A stretch of DNA of 12,620 bases from Gammaproteobacteria bacterium (GCA_030040235.1 JASHUC010000257.1:1-12620), one strand, 5' to 3'; shown: positions 1 to 7,632, numbered from the stretch's first letter. Numbers and translations are program-made. The notes: a model not told the origin generated them from the letters alone.

Positions 1-89
1 GTGCGCATGCCGAAGCGCGCACGCTCGCGACGGGGTTGCGCGCGGAGCTCGAGCGCACGCTCGAGTACCTGCGCACCAAGGTCGCCTAG
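1..89 (+). CDS. C-terminal end of an upstream gene (partial)
   Basis: Reading the third frame from the window edge gives 28 uninterrupted codons ending in TAG at 87-89. The peptide is alanine-, leucine-, arginine- and glutamate-rich and ends ELERTLEYLRTKVA, which looks like a terminal amphipathic helix. Third positions are strongly G/C, as in the following genes. The rest of the gene lies outside the window, so no family can be named. The alternative first-frame reading through this stretch is serine/arginine-rich and looks like a shadow. The call rests only on composition and helix-like character and is tentative. Confidence 0.4.
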   Translation, partial: AHAEARTLATGLRAELERTLEYLRTKVA

Positions 90-201
90 GGTTTCCGCCG
101 CGGCGCCTCGGGATTCCGGGATTCCGCTCCCAGGGCCGGGTGGACATCGGGCGCTGCGTCGCGGAGGATCGAGCCGACGGCACCCCGACAGGAACGCAAT
201 C

Positions 202-1782
202 ATGTCCTCGGCTTCGACGGCCCGCCGCGTACCCGGCGAGCGGGTCATCCGGCGCTCGATTCACATCCGGCGCTTCATTCTTTCGGTGGCAATCCTCACT
301 CTGGCGCTCGGGAGCCAGGCGGGCCTCGCGCAGAGCGGCCCTCAAGCGCAGGCGGCGGCGACCGAGCTCGATCACCAGCTGATGATGGAGCGGCTCGGGA
401 TCCAAAAGCTGCGTCCGGCGCCGGCCGCCGATGCTCAGGCACCGAATCATGCGAACTACGACGAGGCGCTCGCCAATCCCTACCCGAACTGGCCGGATCC
501 GCTCATCACCGGCAACGGCCGTCGCGTCACGACGGCCGAGATGTGGTGGCGCATCCGCCGTCCGCAGATCGTCGAGGGCTTCGAGCGCGAGGTCTACGGG
601 CGTGTCCCGGCCAATGCACCTGCCGTGTCCTGGATGTTCTCGGCCTCCGAGGCCGAGCGTATCGGCGCGGTGCCCGTCATCGCGTCCCGCGTCATCGGCC
701 ACGTGGACAACTCGGCCTATCCGGCGATCACCGTGGACATCCCCATGATCGTGGTGAAGCCGCTGCACGCGCACGGTCCCATGCCCGCGCTCATCATGTT
801 CGTGCTCGGCCGGCCGGCGTTTCCCGCTCCCGTCCCACCCTCGGCGGATGACATCGCGCGCATGAATCAGGCGCTGCGCGATCTTCTGACGCGTCAGGAT
901 CCCTCGCTCGCGGCAATGCTCCGCGAGCACCCGGGGTGGGAGCCGATTCCCACACCGCCTTTCTTTCCTCCGCCGCGCCGGCCGGGCGACCCGATCGAGC
1001 AGCTGGTCGCCGACGGCTGGGCCGTCGCGCTCATCGATCCGAACAGCATTCAGCCAGACAACGGCGCCGGCCTCACGCGCGGCGTCATCGGGCTCGTCAA
1101 CCACGGCGGCCGTCGCAAGCCCGATGACTGGGGCGCACTGCGCGCCTGGGCCTGGGGAGCCAGCCGCGCCTACGACTACCTGGCAAAAGATCCCGAGCTC
1201 GATCCCAAGCACATCGGCATCGAAGGCGTGTCGCGCTACGGCAAAGCTGCACTCCTCACCATGGCGTTCGATCAGCGCTTCGGCATGGTGCTGGTCGGCT
1301 CCTCGGGCAAGGGCGGCGCGACGCCCTACCGGCGCAACTTCGGCGAAGCCGTCGCGAACCTGACCGGTGAGGGCGAGTATCACTGGATGGCGGGCAATTT
1401 CCTCAAATACGGCGCCTCCGCAGCGGCGGGCGGAGCGCACACGGCCGCGGATCTTCCGGTCGAGTCATCCGAGCTGATTGCGCTCTGCGCTCCGCGGCTC
1501 ACCTTCATCAGCTATGGATCGCCGGCCGCCGGGGATGCCCCGTGGCTCGATCAGCAGGGCAGCTACATGGCGACCGTCGCGGCGGGGCGCGTGTTCCGGC
1601 TGCTCGGGGCCAAGGACCTCGGCGTGGGCGATGATTATCGCGCGGCGCACATGCCCCCGATCGGTGTGGGGCTTCTCGACGGGCAGCTCGCCTGGCGTCA
1701 GCACGAAGGGGGCCACACCGACGTGCCGAACTTCAAATACTTCATCGCCTGGGCGGACCGCTGGATGGGACGCGCGCATTAA
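202..1782 (+). CDS. Exported CE15-like (glucuronoyl esterase family) alpha/beta hydrolase
   Basis: The 526-residue product begins with a typical Sec signal: arginines up to about residue 28, then a hydrophobic run (FILSVAILTLALG) and a likely cleavage near AGLA-QS, so it should be periplasmic or secreted. The mature part reads as a carbohydrate esterase family 15 protein. It has the nucleophile elbow GVSRYGK with Ser344, followed by the SSGKGGA segment, a downstream GEGEYHW stretch, the conserved IALCAPR segment, and a C-terminal EGGH motif with His505 as probable catalytic histidine. CE15 enzymes cleave ester links between glucuronoyl groups of xylan and lignin alcohols; the substrate here is an inference. 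The usual GCSR cysteine is valine. The ATG at 202 has AGGA eight bases upstream and places the signal peptide properly; the longer in-frame reading adds an arginine-rich leader with no signal character. It is followed after 33 bases by the reductase gene. Confidence 0.82.
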   Translation: MSSASTARRVPGERVIRRSIHIRRFILSVAILTLALGSQAGLAQSGPQAQAAATELDHQLMMERLGIQKLRPAPAADAQAPNHANYDEALANPYPNWPDPLITGNGRRVTTAEMWWRIRRPQIVEGFEREVYGRVPANAPAVSWMFSASEAERIGAVPVIASRVIGHVDNSAYPAITVDIPMIVVKPLHAHGPMPALIMFVLGRPAFPAPVPPSADDIARMNQALRDLLTRQDPSLAAMLREHPGWEPIPTPPFFPPPRRPGDPIEQLVADGWAVALIDPNSIQPDNGAGLTRGVIGLVNHGGRRKPDDWGALRAWAWGASRAYDYLAKDPELDPKHIGIEGVSRYGKAALLTMAFDQRFGMVLVGSSGKGGATPYRRNFGEAVANLTGEGEYHWMAGNFLKYGASAAAGGAHTAADLPVESSELIALCAPRLTFISYGSPAAGDAPWLDQQGSYMATVAAGRVFRLLGAKDLGVGDDYRAAHMPPIGVGLLDGQLAWRQHEGGHTDVPNFKYFIAWADRWMGRAH

Positions 1783-1785
1783 AGG

Positions 1786-1812
1786 GCGGGAGCATCAGAG
1801 AGCGGGAGTATC
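1786..1812 (+). promoter_or_regulatory. Duplicated Shine-Dalgarno-like motif before the reductase start
   Basis: GCGGGAGCATC at 1786-1796 is repeated as GCGGGAGTATC at 1802-1812, 16 bases apart. The second copy places GGGAG at 1804-1808, seven bases before the ATG at 1816, and so supports that start. The first copy directly follows the esterase stop codon. It is probably a small tandem duplication of the ribosome-binding region. Confidence 0.6.
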
Positions 1813-1815
1813 GTC

Positions 1816-2808
1816 ATGCAGCAGCGAAAGTTGGGGGCCCGGGGGCCCCGGGTCTCGGCGGTCGGTCTCGGTTGCATGGGTATGTCGCCGGGCTCGTATG
1901 GAGCGCCCGCGGACGAGGCGGCCTCCATCCGCGTGATCCACCACGCGCTCGATCTCGGCGTCACGTTTCTCGATACCGCGGAGATCTACGGCGGCGGACA
2001 CAACGAGGAGCTGGTCGGCCGGGCCATCGGCGGGCGCCGTGACGAGGTTTTCCTCGCCACCAAATTCGGCATCGCTCAGTCCTCGAAGAACCGTGCCCCC
2101 GACGCACGAGCGCTCGATGGGCGGCCCGAGACCGTGCAGCGCTCCCTCGAAGGCTCGCTGCGGCGCCTGCGCGTGGATCACATCGATCTGTACTACCAGC
2201 ATCGTGTGGACCTCGAGGTGCCGGTGGAGGAGACCGTCGGGGCCATGGCGCGGCTCGTCGAGGCGGGCAAGGTGCGCCACCTCGGGCTCTCGGAGGCGAG
2301 CGCTGCGACCCTGCGCCGCGCGCATCGCATCCATCCGATCACTGCGCTTCAGTCGGAGTACTCGCTCTGGTGCAGGGACATCGAAACGAACGGCGTGCGG
2401 GAGACGCTCGAGGAGCTCGGCATCGCGCTCGTGCCCTACAGTCCGCTGGGCCGCGGGCTGCTCGCCGGCAAACTACGCTCGGTCGAGAATCTGCCGGCCG
2501 ACGACTTCCGCCGCACGCTGCCGCGGTTTGCGCCGGAGAATTTCGCACAGAACCTCGGGCTCCTGCCCCGAATCGAGGCCATCGCGCGCGCGCGGCGCGC
2601 CACGGCCGCGCAGATCGCCCTCGCGTGGGTCCTCGCGCAGGGCGAGCACATCGTTCCCATCCCGGGAACCACGCGCAGCGAGCGGCTCGAGGAGAACGCC
2701 GCGGCCGTCGATCTCACGCTGAGCCCCGCTGATCTTCGGGCCCTCGATGAGCTCGCGGGAAACACACGTGGAGCACGCTACAAGGACATGACCTGGGTGA
2801 ATCGCTAG
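1816..2808 (+). CDS. Aldo/keto reductase
   Basis: The 330-residue protein is full length for the NADPH-dependent aldo/keto reductase superfamily, which reduces aldehydes and ketones in a TIM-barrel fold in the cytoplasm. The catalytic tetrad is visible as Asp53 and Tyr58 (FLDTAEIYG), Lys83 (ATKFG) and His129 (YYQHRVD). The N-terminus has the usual GLGCMGMS strand-loop, and the C-terminal IPGTTR motif followed by an ERLEEN helix is the nucleotide phosphate-binding site. The overall pattern resembles the AKR13-like group of bacterial oxidoreductases. GGGAG lies seven bases before the ATG. It sits between the esterase gene and the acetyltransferase gene with short gaps, so co-transcription is likely. 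Its physiological substrate cannot be read from sequence; a role in sugar or lignin-derived aldehyde handling would fit the neighbouring esterase but is inference. Confidence 0.92.
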   Translation: MQQRKLGARGPRVSAVGLGCMGMSPGSYGAPADEAASIRVIHHALDLGVTFLDTAEIYGGGHNEELVGRAIGGRRDEVFLATKFGIAQSSKNRAPDARALDGRPETVQRSLEGSLRRLRVDHIDLYYQHRVDLEVPVEETVGAMARLVEAGKVRHLGLSEASAATLRRAHRIHPITALQSEYSLWCRDIETNGVRETLEELGIALVPYSPLGRGLLAGKLRSVENLPADDFRRTLPRFAPENFAQNLGLLPRIEAIARARRATAAQIALAWVLAQGEHIVPIPGTTRSERLEENAAAVDLTLSPADLRALDELAGNTRGARYKDMTWVNR

Positions 2809-2814
2809 CCCGCC

Positions 2815-3354
2815 ATGGCGTATCCCATTCGCACGGCGAGACGCACCGACATTGCGGCGCTTCGAGAGCTCATCGCCCGCTCCGCGCGCGAGCTCGGCAA
2901 GGACGATTACCGGCCGCAGCAGATCGAGGGCGCCTTGCGCGGCGCCTTCGGCGTGGACACCCAGCTCATCGACGACGGCACGTTCTTCGTCGTGGAGAGC
3001 GAGGGGCGAATCGTCGGCTGCGGCGGCTGGAGCTATCGCCGCACTCTATTCGGCGGAGACAGCCGCACCGAGCGCGACTCGGCCATGCTCGATCCGCGCA
3101 CCGACGCTGCCAAGATCCGCGCGTTCTTCGTTGATCCCGACCATGCCCGCCGGGGCATCGGCCGCGCATTGCTCGAGCGCTGCGAGCGCGAGGCGCGCGA
3201 GCGCGGCTTCACGCGCCTCGAGCTCATGGGGACCTTGCCCGGCGTACGGCTGTACCAGGCGTTCGGCTATCAACCGGGCCCGATCGAGACCTACTCCGTC
3301 GCACCCGGGGTGACCATCGAATTCGTCCCGATGCACAAGGAATGGGCCCGGTAG
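2815..3354 (+). CDS. GNAT family N-acetyltransferase
   Basis: The 179-residue product has the GNAT fold signature. It opens with an IRTARRTDIAAL strand-helix, has a central beta region (IVGCGGWSY), and carries the acetyl-CoA pyrophosphate loop RRGIGRA at residues 112-118 after the FFVDPDHA strand. The GVRLYQAFGY motif near residues 143-152 is typical of the C-terminal half of the domain. Such enzymes transfer an acetyl group from acetyl-CoA to an amine on a small molecule or protein. The ATG at 2815 starts six bases after the reductase stop; there is no strong Shine-Dalgarno sequence, so translation is probably coupled to the gene before it. The substrate is unknown. Confidence 0.9.
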   Translation: MAYPIRTARRTDIAALRELIARSARELGKDDYRPQQIEGALRGAFGVDTQLIDDGTFFVVESEGRIVGCGGWSYRRTLFGGDSRTERDSAMLDPRTDAAKIRAFFVDPDHARRGIGRALLERCEREARERGFTRLELMGTLPGVRLYQAFGYQPGPIETYSVAPGVTIEFVPMHKEWAR

Positions 3355-3582
3355 GAATGGAACACAAGCGAGAAGCGCAGTTCTCGTGCGCAGCCCGCAG
3401 CCGGACCAATTCCGTCCAGATCAGCGACCTTCGCACCTACTCCCACGCCAGAGCGGTTGCGCATAAATCTGTATTCCGTGGGAGAGCAGGCTCCACCGTC
3501 GGCTAACGACCCGTTGCGGTCATCGGCGACTGACCGCTCCTGGCCGTTCAATTGGGGCCGCGTGCTGGATGTAAGAACTCGG
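3355..3582. other. Intergenic region between convergent gene blocks
   Basis: This 228-base stretch separates the + strand operon from the - strand accessory block. A short stem CGAAGAA-like hairpin is present: CGAGAA at 3369-3374 pairs with TTCTCG at 3381-3386, 15 bases past the acetyltransferase stop. It lacks a T run and is only a weak terminator candidate. GACCGCTCCTGGCCG at 3532-3546 partly resembles the dispersed repeats at 6742 and 10385. No coding region is supported. Confidence 0.5.
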
Positions 3583-4578
3583 CTACTGATATCGATGAGA
3601 GAGGTCTAGACGAAACACCGCCAGATACGCCGTCGAGTAGTCAAACATCACGCCATACAAATCGCCATCGTCGGCCGCAACTAATGGCCCCGGGAACCGG
3701 CAATACTGCAGAGGCTCATTAAAACGATACACAATCGAAGCCGTGCCAGTTTTCTCGAGTCGGTAGACAAAGCATCGGGCGTGACCCGCGATCTGGCAAG
3801 TGGCCAGACCGAAATGCTCGCCGGCGATAGCTTGAGTCGGTTGAGTTGGATTGCACTCATTTCGGTGCACGTCTGGCTGCGGATCAACCAGCTGCGTCAA
3901 TGCTTCCCCTAACTGTTCCTGCGTAGTCGACCATTCACGGGCCGCTCGCTGGGCATCGCAGCAGGCGCCCGTGACGCCTGCCGCAATGATAGAGAATACC
4001 GGGAGTCCCTTGGGCGGTGGCTGTGTCGCCCTCGTAAAAGAGTTGCAGTAGGGGCCTCCGGCGATGGTATAGACCTGCCCGGCCGGTGCGGCCACCTGCG
4101 CGACAAATGTCTGCCCGTCGAGCGGGTTGGGGAGCAAATATTCAATGGAAAAGGTGCCCACTGCGGTGATCTTGTAGATGCCGCAGTGTGAATTCATAGT
4201 TGATCCAAAGTTTACCGTACCGTAAATCGCACCGTCAGCGCCTTCGATGGGCGCTCCATAGGGATGGATACCATCGGGTCCGGAGAACGTGTGCAGGATT
4301 CGTGCTCCACCATCGGGCGAGACTCGATACACCAAGCCCGCCGCATCGGGCCCTCCCAACGGAATGGTGCCGTAAATGACGCCGTTAGCGCCGGCGCTGA
4401 TTACCCCGGCGCTATCACGACGATCCTTGAAAACGTGAAGAATCGCTATGGGTGCGGCCACGGTCGCACCCTTTGGCTCGCCAGCGTGGCTGACAGGCAT
4501 CAGAGCTAGCCAAGCCACCGTCATCGATCGATGAAGCAGAGCCCGCCGACCGCTACTTGGAAATACCTGTGATCTCAT
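3583..4578 (-). CDS. Exported GloVer-repeat protein
   Basis: The product is 331 residues if started at 4578. It carries the tandem motif of the choice-of-anchor GloVer-repeat proteins (pattern G-x-x-[LI]YGT...GG...G-x-[VI][FY][RK][LIV]). There is a first copy around GVIYGT (residues 66-71) ending LVYRVSPDG, a second around AIYGT (117-121) ending CGIYKI, and a decayed copy near DLYG at about 306. These repeats are thought to form a beta-propeller-like extracellular domain. A hydrophobic segment MTVAWLALMPVSHA at residues 19-32 looks like a signal peptide. The internal ATG at 4524 would give a tidier signal and remove the 26-base overlap with the gene upstream; neither start has a convincing ribosome-binding site. 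Several cysteines in the middle suggest disulfides in an exported protein. Its biological role is unknown. Confidence 0.75.
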   Translation of the reverse strand: MRSQVFPSSGRRALLHRSMTVAWLALMPVSHAGEPKGATVAAPIAILHVFKDRRDSAGVISAGANGVIYGTIPLGGPDAAGLVYRVSPDGGARILHTFSGPDGIHPYGAPIEGADGAIYGTVNFGSTMNSHCGIYKITAVGTFSIEYLLPNPLDGQTFVAQVAAPAGQVYTIAGGPYCNSFTRATQPPPKGLPVFSIIAAGVTGACCDAQRAAREWSTTQEQLGEALTQLVDPQPDVHRNECNPTQPTQAIAGEHFGLATCQIAGHARCFVYRLEKTGTASIVYRFNEPLQYCRFPGPLVAADDGDLYGVMFDYSTAYLAVFRLDLSHRYQ

Positions 4579-5965
4579 AACGTTGCATCTGGTGACTTGT
4601 GAACGTGCAGACGCGCTTCACTTCCGAACTCGTAACCTTCCATATCTCGTGCACGTGATCTTCCGAATCTGCAAGCCAGTGAAACTCAAAATAGGTGGAA
4701 CCTCCCAGCTTAAACAATCGTCCACGTGAGTCCTGTCCAGTGTTGCGAAATGCCAGCAGGTTGAGCGGCGTCTGTGGCCGAAGTGTTCCATCCGCCGCAA
4801 GGACCACGGGCCACTCCATGTGACGCGGAGCCGTCTGCACGGCCGTTTCGAGAGGCTCCTGCTCAGCCCAACCCACATGCTCGATGTGACCGTCGTTATC
4901 CAGATCGGCGTCGCCCGTGGCCACAATGTCGAAGGTGTCTCCGATCGACTGGTCGTCGCTGACTTGCGCACTAGCGGCCAGCTCTTCGGAGGTTAAGCTG
5001 TAGGGTACGATGTCCGAAAGCAGCACATTTTCGACTGCGCCTGCCGCGGCCGCGGCACAAACGGCGGGATCGACTGCTGAATCAAGGGTCTCTGATCCCT
5101 CGTAATGTACAACCCCGAGAGTGCAAACGTCTGGCATCGACAGGTCGTCGGTGATCTGTGATACCGATACGTCACCAGTGTCGTGATGCTCCTCGATGAA
5201 AACCGGCGTACCGGATACATTGATCAGACGTTGGGTTAGATCGTCATTTCCAATCCGGATCGTTGTGATCTCTCGGCTAAAGTCGGAAGACCACAGCGTC
5301 ACGATATCATCCCACTCATGCATACCGCTTCCGGCGCCGCGATAACTGACGAGTTTGATCGTTTGCGTGGGTAGCTGCACATTCCAGACGGATAACGAAT
5401 TCGGTTCTGCGTCACCGGCAAGCTCGGCAGCCAACAGCGGAGGAAGTGCGGAGTCCGGCAAGTGCTGGGACGGCCATTCCTTGAGGGGTTGGGGGGCGTT
5501 CAGCGCGTCGCGCGTTGCTGGGCACGGCGGCGCAGCCTTGGAGTCAATCGCGCGACCGAGAGGCGGAAGAAGATGGGGTTTTGCGACCGGCAACGGCGTC
5601 AAGGTCGCCTTCGAGTCTGCAGCCAGCATTACCCGACTCGTTGCCATCCACCCGCGTTGGGCTGAAGGGTCTCGCGCATTATGCACGAAGGTCCATCCAT
5701 CACAGTCTGGGGACGCCTCGATCGTCGTTCCGCTGGAGATGAGCGCGATAGCTTTGCAGGCTGTGCCGGGAAGCGCGCCGCAGGCAAGGGGATGGGCAGC
5801 GAATACGCGTAGCTTCTCGCCGGGAAAGCCCGCCACGATCGCTCGTGTTGGAGTCCCGGGATCTTGGGCACATTCCGGAATGGCGTTCTGAGCAAAAGCG
5901 TGTGCGGCGCACAGTCCCCAGAATGCGAGCCCCCAACCGATAGACGAATATGGAAATGAACGCAT
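4553..5965 (-). CDS. Exported hypothetical protein with SH3-like segment and Asp-rich loop
   Basis: From the ATG at 5965 the product is 470 residues and opens with a signal peptide (hydrophobic IGWGLAFWGLCAAHAFA, cleavage near AFA-QN). Residues about 49-115 resemble a bacterial SH3-like domain: KLRVFA start, a TTIEASPDCDGWTFV core and a RGWMATSRV end. Residues 352-359 read DADLDNDG, the loop pattern of calcium-binding and FG-GAP-type repeats, followed by HIEHVGW. Cysteines are frequent, fitting an oxidising compartment. An in-frame ATG at 6160 would add 65 basic residues ahead of the signal peptide and is therefore unlikely. The 3' end overlaps the GloVer gene by up to 26 bases, so the two are probably one transcript. 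I do not recognise the family. A cell-surface or periplasmic binding role is only an inference. Confidence 0.7.
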   Translation of the reverse strand: MRSFPYSSIGWGLAFWGLCAAHAFAQNAIPECAQDPGTPTRAIVAGFPGEKLRVFAAHPLACGALPGTACKAIALISSGTTIEASPDCDGWTFVHNARDPSAQRGWMATSRVMLAADSKATLTPLPVAKPHLLPPLGRAIDSKAAPPCPATRDALNAPQPLKEWPSQHLPDSALPPLLAAELAGDAEPNSLSVWNVQLPTQTIKLVSYRGAGSGMHEWDDIVTLWSSDFSREITTIRIGNDDLTQRLINVSGTPVFIEEHHDTGDVSVSQITDDLSMPDVCTLGVVHYEGSETLDSAVDPAVCAAAAAGAVENVLLSDIVPYSLTSEELAASAQVSDDQSIGDTFDIVATGDADLDNDGHIEHVGWAEQEPLETAVQTAPRHMEWPVVLAADGTLRPQTPLNLLAFRNTGQDSRGRLFKLGGSTYFEFHWLADSEDHVHEIWKVTSSEVKRVCTFTSHQMQRYEITGISK

Positions 5966-6195
5966 CGCTTGCAGCCATCGAGATGAGCCGGAACTCGCTG
6001 AAGGCATTGCTTTCACGGCAAATACGCCGCGCGTCTTTCTGCTGCGCGGCTTTGGCGTCCTGGTCGGAAGTTTGCCCTGCTTGGCTGCCGGCATCGAGAG
6101 TCCGCTTTGTGCAAGCACGATTGCATCACGATATGACCCCTTCTGGCCGGTCAGAGTCATGGGCCGCGCGGTCGAGCATTTGATCAGGCGTGTGC

Positions 6196-6672
6196 CTACC
6201 TCGCTCGGTTCCAGACATCTACCCTCGTGTGCGGCGCGCCGTCCGGCGTGTGCGACACGACGGTTTCGATCATGTGCTTGCCGTCATCCGATAGCGAAAA
6301 CACTCGCGTATTGCCCGGGAATCCCTTATAGCCTCCGCCCATGACCCAGATTCTCCGACTCGGCATAGTCATCGAAACGATGTCATAGTCTGCATTACCC
6401 GTAGCCGGAGACGGCGTTCCATCTGGCTTGAATGTCGTCTCTCCATGTCTCGTCGAGCCGTCGTGATCGACGATGTTCACGGTCATCCTGTACTGGCCAC
6501 TGCCGACGGCCGTCAGCTCGATAGTGACTCTCTGTGGTGGACTCGGCATTGTTAATTTCGATACATCGATTCTCCATGTTCCTATCAGCAGATTTGGCGG
6601 ATCCGCCAATGCCGGAACTGTGGAGATCAGCAGCACGGTGAGACCAGCGATCAGCGAGGCAGTTCGAAACAC
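6196..6672 (-). CDS. Small exported lipocalin-like hypothetical protein
   Basis: The 158-residue product starts with a clear signal peptide (SLIAGLTVLLISTVPALA, cleavage before DPP). The mature part begins LIGTWRIDVSK, the opening seen in many lipocalin-like and DUF-type beta-barrel proteins, and continues as alternating beta strands rich in Thr, Val and Gly (RVTIELTAVG, YRMTVNIVD, IWVMGGGYKG, TRVFSLSDDG). It ends TRVDVWNRAR. It probably forms a small periplasmic beta-barrel; any ligand is unknown. The start is GTG at 6670-6672, fixed by a strong Shine-Dalgarno sequence. The gene lies 230 bases ahead of the SH3-like gene on the same strand and could be transcribed with it. All three genes of this block encode exported proteins. 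Confidence 0.78.
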   Translation of the reverse strand: MFRTASLIAGLTVLLISTVPALADPPNLLIGTWRIDVSKLTMPSPPQRVTIELTAVGSGQYRMTVNIVDHDGSTRHGETTFKPDGTPSPATGNADYDIVSMTMPSRRIWVMGGGYKGFPGNTRVFSLSDDGKHMIETVVSHTPDGAPHTRVDVWNRAR

Positions 6673-6678
6673 GATGGC

Positions 6679-6684
6679 CCTCCT
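6679..6684 (-). promoter_or_regulatory. Strong ribosome-binding site that fixes a GTG start
   Basis: On the - strand AGGAGG lies six bases before GTG at 6672-6670. No ATG in this frame gives a complete signal peptide, so this site decides the start of the lipocalin-like gene. Confidence 0.75.
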
Positions 6685-6709
6685 GTTCTTCCTGGTAGAC
6701 CGCAGCGAG

Positions 6710-6760
6710 TGTCCGGTTCGGCCAGTTTAACGGAACGACCGGAACGGCAGCTCGTGGCCG
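6710..6760. repeat. Dispersed intergenic repeat, copy 1
   Basis: TGTCCGGTTCG at 6710-6720 is followed 32 bases later by GAACGGCAGCTCGTGGCCG at 6742-6760. The same two blocks recur at 10358-10367 and 10385-10403 with one mismatch in the 19-mer and one missing base in the first block. Both copies lie between genes of the accessory block. The unit resembles the short intergenic repeats scattered through many proteobacterial genomes, but I cannot assign it to a named family. Confidence 0.55.
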
Positions 6761-6789
6761 GTGTGTGACCACCGCGTCTAGGATTGCCG

Positions 6790-7206
6790 CTACGTGAACG
6801 GGTTGAGTACTTGTGCGCCTGTGGGTGCGAAGTGGTCGACGTTGCGAGAGACGACCACAAGATCGTGAATCAATGCTGTCGCCGCAATTTGCTTGTCCAG
6901 AGGATTCTCAGGATTCGGCACACGAAGCCTACCCCACACATGGGCGGTCTCTTCGTCAAGCGCCAAAATCCGATCCCTGTATACGGTGGTAAGTTGAAGA
7001 AGCCACCTCTCCAGCCTCTGAGCCTGCGGCTTATCCCCCCGATGACGGATTCGTTCGACACCTTGGCGCAACTCGCCAATCGTGACGACCGATAGATAGA
7101 GCTCCGTTGCCTCCTCTCTCGCACGCGCGAAGAACGCACGGACGCCGGGGTTGCACCTCTCCCGTTTGCGAGCCTCGCTGATCACGTCCGTGTCCACGAG
7201 GTACAT
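6790..7206 (-). CDS. PIN-domain toxin of the VapC/FitB type (module 1)
   Basis: The 138-residue protein is the usual size for a PIN-domain RNase toxin. It opens MYLVDTDVISEARK with Asp5, has Glu45 in TIGELRQGV, Asp104 in NPLDKQIAATA and Asp124 in SRNVDHF. These are the four acidic positions expected to bind the metal at the active site. The tail AQVLNPF is characteristic of the FitB branch. Such toxins cut specific RNAs, often tRNAs, unless bound by the partner antitoxin. The start at 7206 is chosen because the PIN fold begins at once with MYLVDTD and because it lies one base after the antitoxin stop (TGA-T-ATG), giving coupled translation; a longer in-frame start would overlap the antitoxin. 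All key residues are present, so it is probably active. Confidence 0.9.
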   Translation of the reverse strand: MYLVDTDVISEARKRERCNPGVRAFFARAREEATELYLSVVTIGELRQGVERIRHRGDKPQAQRLERWLLQLTTVYRDRILALDEETAHVWGRLRVPNPENPLDKQIAATALIHDLVVVSRNVDHFAPTGAQVLNPFT

Positions 7207-7207
7207 A

Positions 7208-7429
7208 TCAGCTTCTGTGGTCCACCTGCTGGCGAGTGAAGTCCCCATCTTCGCCGACGTTGGGCATACCGGCGAGCACATCCGCCAGAGCCTTGCGCCG
7301 CGGACCCTGCAGTGCCGCCTTCAGGATCTCTCGATGCTCCTGCTCGGCGCTGCGGTTGCGTTTTGCTGCGCGCTGTTTTAGCGCAACGACGAGTTCGTCC
7401 GGAAGGTTTCGTACCATCAATTGCGCCAT
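7208..7429 (-). CDS. Ribbon-helix-helix antitoxin of the VapB/FitA type (module 1)
   Basis: The 73-residue protein begins AQLMVRNLPDELVVALKQRA, the beta strand and first helix of an Arc/MetJ-type ribbon-helix-helix DNA-binding domain, followed by NRSAEQEHREILKAAL as the second helix. The C-terminal part should wrap the PIN toxin. Antitoxin precedes toxin, as is standard for these operons. GGAG at 7437-7440 lies seven bases before the ATG. As a dimer or octamer complex with the toxin it is expected to repress its own promoter, and a fitting inverted repeat lies just upstream. Confidence 0.9.
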   Translation of the reverse strand: MAQLMVRNLPDELVVALKQRAAKRNRSAEQEHREILKAALQGPRRKALADVLAGMPNVGEDGDFTRQQVDHRS

Positions 7430-7452
7430 GGTTCGTCTCCAGTCCTGATGAA

Positions 7453-7498
7453 AGCAATGCTAGCATCGCAGACCGCTCGAATGCAAGCATTGCTAGCA
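7453..7498 (-). promoter_or_regulatory. Palindromic operator of toxin-antitoxin module 1
   Basis: AGCAATGCT at 7453-7461 is the exact reverse complement of AGCATTGCT at 7486-7494. Each arm runs into the same palindromic octamer TGCTAGCA (7458-7465 and 7491-7498), so two octamers sit exactly 33 bp apart, about three helical turns. On the - strand TTGCAT and TAGCAT, 18 bp apart, could be -35 and -10 boxes, with the -10 inside the operator. This is the layout expected for autorepression by a FitA-type antitoxin. Confidence 0.7.
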
Positions 7499-7559
7499 CC
7501 AGGTGGTGGCGCGCATCCACAACTGCCGCCTGACTCATCCGTTTCCGGCAACGCCAGCC

Positions 7560-7584
7560 GCCAAGTCCAGGGGAAGCTCTTGGC
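7560..7584. repeat. Inverted repeat downstream of the recombinase (first of two)
   Basis: GCCAAG at 7560-7565 pairs with CTTGGC at 7579-7584 across a 13-base loop. It lies next to a second, stronger inverted repeat at 7592-7624. Confidence 0.45.
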
Positions 7585-7591
7585 GAGTTGC

Positions 7592-7624
7592 GCCGGTCAG
7601 CGACCCCAACAGCCGCTGACCGGC
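7592..7624. terminator. Strong hairpin just past the recombinase stop
   Basis: GCCGGTCAGCG at 7592-7602 is perfectly complementary to CGCTGACCGGC at 7614-7624, an 11-bp G/C-rich stem with an 11-base loop, eight bases past the recombinase stop. There is no T run on the - strand, so it is not a classic intrinsic terminator. It may block the transcript by structure, or be a recombination site for the recombinase. Confidence 0.45.
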
Positions 7625-7632
7625 CGCGGCAC

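Noticed and set aside
1..201. N-terminal extension of the CE15-like esterase to the window start
   Set aside because: The added residues are serine/arginine-rich with no signal or domain character, and the ATG at 202 has its own ribosome-binding site and signal peptide.
5355..5891. + strand reading frame of 178 codons
   Set aside because: It is antisense to the exported SH3-like gene, whose signal peptide and domain pattern are convincing.
5966..6160. N-terminal extension of the SH3-like protein by 65 residues
   Set aside because: It would place a basic, non-hydrophobic leader before an evident signal peptide and has no ribosome-binding site.
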